Shown piece by piece: positions 57,760-57,854 of a DNA stretch of 57,854 bases. Source of the DNA: Sphingomonas sp. PP-CE-1G-424 (GTDB lineage: Bacteria > Pseudomonadota > Alphaproteobacteria > Sphingomonadales > Sphingomonadaceae); contig NZ_SLXW01000013.1 of the NCBI RefSeq assembly GCF_004341085.1, positions 1 through 57,854 on the forward strand, written 5' to 3'. Made by a program: the position numbers and the translations under genes. The notes beneath the pieces are model-generated. The model saw only the letters and a list, made by a program, of their open reading frames with translations. It did not search any database and was not told the origin of the DNA. Positions within the stretch are counted from its first letter, which is position 1; each line of letters opens with the position of its first letter.

Positions 57760-57854
57760 CCCATAATCCCACTGAACGAATGACTACTACCGGGACTCCG
57801 AATTACTAACCCGAGCGTCCGGGTGTGGGCGTGAACGGCCCTGCCGTTTTTAAG
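57760..57854. repeat. Terminal overlap, copy 2 (circle closure)
   Basis: Second copy of the 95-bp overlap with the window start. It should be counted once in the circular molecule. Confidence 0.9.

Noticed and set aside
1..57854. CRISPR arrays, tRNA and rRNA genes
   Set aside because: No regularly spaced repeat-spacer pattern and no recognisable tRNA or rRNA sequence seen; the 9-bp and 8-bp arrays have no spacers.
57760..57854. Terminal repeat of a linear phage or plasmid
   Set aside because: No phage genes, and a transposon with matching ends and target duplication is continuous across the junction, which requires a circle.

Overview
The window is almost certainly one complete circular plasmid. 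Bases 1-95 are identical to bases 57760-57854, the overlap an assembler leaves when it opens a circle, so the molecule is about 57,759 bp. The GC-rich composition, frequent ATGA/GTGA gene overlaps, a Ti-type TraA relaxase, an RPA-type RepA and a DUF6118-like gene beside traA point to an alphaproteobacterium, most likely a sphingomonad. That assignment comes from recognising families, not from a search.

Backbone (3857-16224 plus 38946-39710): MOBQ-type traA with a candidate oriT, traC/traD-like genes and a VirD4/TraG coupling protein; an iteron plus DnaA-box origin beside repA; a small basic protein and parA; a winged-helix plasmid protein preceded by a 9-bp tandem array; an HNH nuclease; and a serine resolvase with a small possible nuclease. 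No mating-pair-formation (VirB/Trb) genes are seen, so the plasmid looks mobilizable rather than self-transmissible.

Metal and metalloid region (16225-38896): a CueR-type regulator and copper P-type ATPase behind a classic 19-bp-spacer operator; copC-copD; a CnrYXH-like anti-sigma/sensor/ECF-sigma cassette leading into multicopper oxidase copA, copB, a PepSY protein, DUF305 and DUF411; arsR-arsC-arsB-ynfA-arsH; two small secreted proteins; and a long minus-strand operon (CDF exporter, His-rich secreted protein, czcC-czcB-czcA, ZIP transporter, Myb-like protein) behind a second 19-bp MerR-type operator.

Transposon (39711 through the window ends to 3851, about 21.9 kb): a Tn3-family element with 38-bp inverted repeats matching at 37 of 38 positions and a perfect 5-bp target duplication (AAACC). 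It lies between traA and its former downstream neighbour. It carries tnpR, a tnpA interrupted by an in-frame amber codon, and an unusual cargo: two molybdopterin sulfite oxidases, a cytochrome c, a TDT-family (sulfite-exporter-like) permease, a LysR regulator, a malate dehydrogenase, two beta-propeller proteins, DUF305, two ClC channels, two DUF202 proteins and an SLC13/TrkA-C permease. Internal inverted-repeat and res-like copies, plus fragments of a lysR and a ctaG gene, suggest it grew by nested insertions. The cargo reads as a possible sulfite tolerance or oxidation island.
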